From assembly GCA_945937975.1 (NCBI GenBank), contig CAMEUD010000059.1, forward strand, positions 1 through 7,302: a DNA stretch of 7,302 bases, in the 5' to 3' direction. Within the stretch, counting starts at the first letter, position 1. Each line of letters opens with the position of its first letter. Positions 5,686-7,302 of the stretch are shown piece by piece. A program made the position numbers and the translations under genes. Origin of the DNA: an uncultured Clostridia bacterium. GTDB taxonomy: Bacteria; Bacillota; Clostridia; Christensenellales; UBA1242. Under the pieces are notes generated by a model that saw only the letters and a program-made list of their open reading frames with translations, did no database searches and was not told the origin of the DNA.

Positions 5686-5823
5686 AATAAAATCCTCCTT
5701 AAGTGGTGATTACAAAGGACAGCAAATATCCTTCTCCCACGATATATATTTTAACAAGTTTTCACTTGATAAAACCTAAATAATAATGCGTGCTTTTAAA
5801 ATGAAGCACATATTTTCAAAAAG
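5686..5823 (-). other. nusG-rplK intergenic leader
   Basis: This 138-bp gap inside an otherwise tight operon holds the L1-type hairpin. Upstream of it is a small CAAGT-GAAA-ACTTG hairpin with a GNRA-type loop (5768-5755). No terminator is seen. A TAAAAT occurs in the region, but no good -35 pairs with it, so a separate rplK promoter is not supported. Confidence 0.5.
5703..5740 (-). promoter_or_regulatory. L1-binding leader hairpin upstream of rplK
   Basis: The minus-strand RNA begins GUGGGAG and ends UGUAAUCACCAC. GUGG/CCAC forms the outer stem and AAGGA/UCCUU (5733-5729 with 5719-5715) the inner stem, separated by an asymmetric internal loop. This reproduces the GUGGGAG...UGAAAUACCAC arrangement of the L1-binding site in helices 76-78 of 23S rRNA. 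L1 is known to repress the L11-L1 operon through such mimicry. The element ends two bases before the rplK Shine-Dalgarno. Confidence 0.8.
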
Positions 5824-6354
5824 TTAGTCTGCAACTTTTTGGATTTGTGAATAATCCAACTCAACGATTGTTTCACGACCGAACATTTCGACAGCAACTT
5901 TGCATCTTGAATTTACTCCATCAACTTCTGTTACTGTGCCGATTGTTCCATCAAGTGGACCATCTATTACTTTTACTTTGTCGCCTTTTTCAAGGTCAAC
6001 TTCAACAACAACTCTTTCAAGGTGCATTCTTTGAACTTCTTCTGGACTAAGTTCAAGTGGACGACCTTTTGGTCCTGTGAACCCAGTTACACCACGAGTT
6101 CTTGTTACATTGTGCCAAATATCATCAGCGTAACGCATTTTAACGAGAAGATATCCTGGCATTGTTTTTCTTTGAATAAGCTTTTTCTTTCCGTTTTTTT
6201 CTTCAATAACATTTTCCATTGGGATAATAATGTCCATAATTCTATCTTGAAGACCATATTTTACTGTCATTGTTTCAAGATTTTCTTTGGCAACATTTTC
6301 ATACCCTGAATATGTGTGAAGAACATACCATTTTGGTTCTAAATTTTCTTCCAT
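5824..6354 (-). CDS. nusG: Transcription termination/antitermination protein NusG
   Basis: NusG binds the RNA polymerase clamp and modulates pausing and termination, and links transcription to the ribosome or Rho. The 176-aa product has the NGN domain (about 8-110), with KWYVLHTYSGYEN (8-20), MPGYLLVKM (65-73) and RGVTGFTG (87-94). The KOW domain follows, with KGDKVKVIDGPLDGTIGTV (123-141) carrying the invariant Gly-Pro-type turn. The start follows AAGGGGTG, which overlaps the secE stop codon; the two genes are 11 bp apart and likely translationally coupled. The gene order secE-nusG-rplK-rplA is conserved in bacteria. Confidence 0.98.
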   Translation of the reverse strand: MEENLEPKWYVLHTYSGYENVAKENLETMTVKYGLQDRIMDIIIPMENVIEEKNGKKKLIQRKTMPGYLLVKMRYADDIWHNVTRTRGVTGFTGPKGRPLELSPEEVQRMHLERVVVEVDLEKGDKVKVIDGPLDGTIGTVTEVDGVNSRCKVAVEMFGRETIVELDYSQIQKVAD

Positions 6355-6365
6355 ATATTCACCCC

Positions 6366-6722
6366 TTATGCAACACTATTGATTAAAAGGTCAAAAATCC
6401 AAGCAAGTAATCTATCTATTCCAAATAGAACTACTGCAAAAATAAGAACTACTGTTAAAACAACACCTGTTTTTTTAACAACACTTCCAAATGTTGGCCA
6501 AGTAACTTTTTTGAGTTCACTTGTTGTTTCTTTTACTTTTTTGCCAAGCTTTGATGGTTTTTTGTCTTTTTTCTTCTTATCCTTTTTTTGATCTTTAACT
6601 GCCTTTTGGTCTTTGGCAACTTTTTTTGATTGATTTGCATCAGCCTTAGCTGTTTCTTTTGCTTCAATCACTGTTTCTGTTCCAAGTTCGCTTGCAGTTT
6701 TGTTTTCATTATTTTCTGCCAT
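6366..6722 (-). CDS. secE: Preprotein translocase subunit SecE with lysine-rich N-terminal extension
   Basis: SecE clamps SecY in the Sec translocon. The conserved part is about 59-118: an amphipathic region with SELKKVTWPTFGSVVKKT (68-85), including the family W-P motif, then one transmembrane segment (about 86-110). This is the usual single-span form of Gram-positive SecE, normally about 60 aa. Here about 60 extra residues precede it: an acidic, Ala/Glu-rich start (1-32) and then a highly basic tract with 17 Lys in residues 33-64. Similar charged extensions occur in some lineages, and their role is unknown. The start is preceded by AAGGAG overlapping the rpmG stop, 10 bp upstream, so the frame and start are well supported. 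Confidence 0.95.
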   Translation of the reverse strand: MAENNENKTASELGTETVIEAKETAKADANQSKKVAKDQKAVKDQKKDKKKKDKKPSKLGKKVKETTSELKKVTWPTFGSVVKKTGVVLTVVLIFAVVLFGIDRLLAWIFDLLINSVA

Positions 6723-6732
6723 AAGTTACTCC

Positions 6733-6894
6733 TTATTTTGTTTCTTTGTGAACAGTGTGTTTATTGCATCTTGGGCAATATTTTGAAATTTCAATTCTGT
6801 CTGGTTGGCTTCTTTTGTTTTTGCTTGTTGAGTAATTTCTTTCTTTACATTCTGTGCAAGCAAGTGTTACTAATGTTCTTGTTGGATTTGCCAT
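6733..6894 (-). CDS. rpmG: 50S ribosomal protein L33 (zinc-ribbon form)
   Basis: This small gene encodes 53 aa and opens the operon. The sequence MANPTRTLVTLACTEC, KERNYSTSKNKR and IEISKYCPRCNKHTVHKETK is typical of L33. Four cysteines in CxxC pairs (13/16 and 40/43) make the zinc-ribbon form, rather than the C-minus paralogue that many Gram-positives induce under zinc limitation. AAGGAGAG lies 7 nt before the ATG. The stop codon TAA overlaps the secE Shine-Dalgarno. An rpmG-secE-nusG order is common in Bacillota. Confidence 0.97.
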   Translation of the reverse strand: MANPTRTLVTLACTECKERNYSTSKNKRSQPDRIEISKYCPRCNKHTVHKETK

Positions 6895-6921
6895 AATATC
6901 TCTCCTTAATTTTCTCTACTT

Positions 6922-6947
6922 AAAAAAAACACCCGAAACTTCAAGTG
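6922..6947 (-). promoter_or_regulatory. Terminator-like hairpin at the 5' end of the rpmG leader
   Basis: On the minus strand CACTTGA-AGTT-TCGGGTG forms a 7-bp stem with two G-U pairs, directly followed by eight T residues. It lies within about the first 30 nt of the predicted transcript and before the rpmG Shine-Dalgarno. It could be an attenuator or a 5' stabilising hairpin; the G-U pairs make it weak. Confidence 0.45.
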
Positions 6948-6954
6948 CACCTAA

Positions 6955-6983
6955 ATGTTACCATATGTCCAGCAATTTGTCAA
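6955..6983 (-). promoter_or_regulatory. Promoter of the rpmG operon
   Basis: On the minus strand a perfect TTGACA (6983-6978), a 17-bp spacer and TAACAT (6960-6955) with an upstream TGG make an extended -10. This is the strongest promoter in the window, fitting a ribosomal operon. The start should fall near 6952-6948, leaving a leader of about 55 nt. Confidence 0.82.
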
Positions 6984-7016
6984 CAACATTTTAAATATTT
7001 TCATACTAACTTTTTA

Positions 7017-7045
7017 TTGACAAATATACTAATATTTTTTAAAAT
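7017..7045 (+). promoter_or_regulatory. Promoter of the rightmost gene, divergent from rpmG
   Basis: TTGACA (7017-7022), a 17-bp spacer and TAAAAT (7040-7045) form a near-consensus promoter. The expected start, seven bases past the -10, falls at about 7052, which is the A of the downstream ATG. The -35 boxes of this promoter and the rpmG promoter are 33 bp apart, back to back. Confidence 0.7.
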
Positions 7046-7051
7046 ATAACT

Positions 7052-7302
7052 ATGGAAATAATTGATTACACAAAAAAGAATAGTCTTGCAGAAAAAAAGT
7101 CTGAAAATGTACTTATGGACGACATTAAACACGATTTGAAAGAAGATAAGAGTGTTGATGTTTTTAACGCTTTGAATTTATATAACGAAAATTTGGGCAA
7201 GTTATATGAAGAACAAGGATACAATCCTTTTGACAGCGATTTTACACTTGATGAAGAATTTGCAAAAGATGAAAATGAATACCCTTATCAAGTTATAAAT
7301 GA
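7052..7302 (+). CDS. Unrecognised acidic protein, cut by window end, probably leaderless
   Basis: The frame is open from the ATG at 7052 to the window end (83 full codons). The product is strongly charged, with Lys/Glu/Asp throughout and an acidic stretch SDFTLDEEFAKDENE (62-76). It has no hydrophobic segment and no Cys, and I recognise no family or motif. It is likely cytosolic. No Shine-Dalgarno precedes the ATG: the upstream bases are only A and T apart from one C. A well-placed promoter puts the transcript start at the ATG itself, so translation would be leaderless. The next in-frame ATG (7115) has no ribosome binding site either. Its codon use looks like that of its neighbours. Confidence 0.65.
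   Translation, partial: MEIIDYTKKNSLAEKKSENVLMDDIKHDLKEDKSVDVFNALNLYNENLGKLYEEQGYNPFDSDFTLDEEFAKDENEYPYQVIN

Overview
The window is AT-rich DNA with strong AGGAGG-type ribosome binding sites, TTGACA/TAAAAT-type promoters and intrinsic terminators. It carries a zinc-ribbon L33 gene in front of secE-nusG-rplK-rplA and a YnbB-type PLP enzyme. Together these point to a low-GC Gram-positive bacterium (Bacillota), probably an uncultivated lineage. The exact clade cannot be read from the sequence.

Layout. Bases 1-1208 (minus) hold a two-gene unit: pnuC, a nicotinamide riboside/NMN-type vitamin transporter, followed 26 bp later by a GNAT acetyltransferase cut by the window edge. Bases 1209-1804 contain no convincing gene. 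They hold the pnuC promoter and leader and a repeat-rich, relatively GC-rich element (about 1328-1629) with a 27-bp imperfect direct repeat, a 19-bp perfect inverted repeat and several internal hairpins. Bases 1805-3055 (plus) encode a methionine gamma-lyase/aluminium-resistance-family PLP enzyme. It converges on a secreted protein of unknown function (3143-3778, minus), and the two share a bidirectional terminator. Next come greA (3915-4379, minus) with its own promoter, and the translation/secretion operon rpmG-secE-nusG-rplK-rplA (6894 down to 4532, minus).

The rpmG operon starts at a near-consensus extended -10 promoter and ends at a long palindromic terminator directly after rplA, so rplJ-rplL do not follow as they do in many bacteria. 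Upstream of rplK lies a leader hairpin that mimics the L1-binding site of 23S rRNA, the expected autoregulatory site. Divergent from rpmG is an unrecognised acidic protein (7052 to the window end, plus) whose promoter places the transcript start at or next to its ATG, suggesting a leaderless mRNA.

Most of the window is core housekeeping sequence. The best candidate for something undescribed is the 1328-1629 intergenic element: its inverted repeat could close a branched RNA with at least four internal helices, and its left direct repeat supplies the -35 box of the pnuC promoter.
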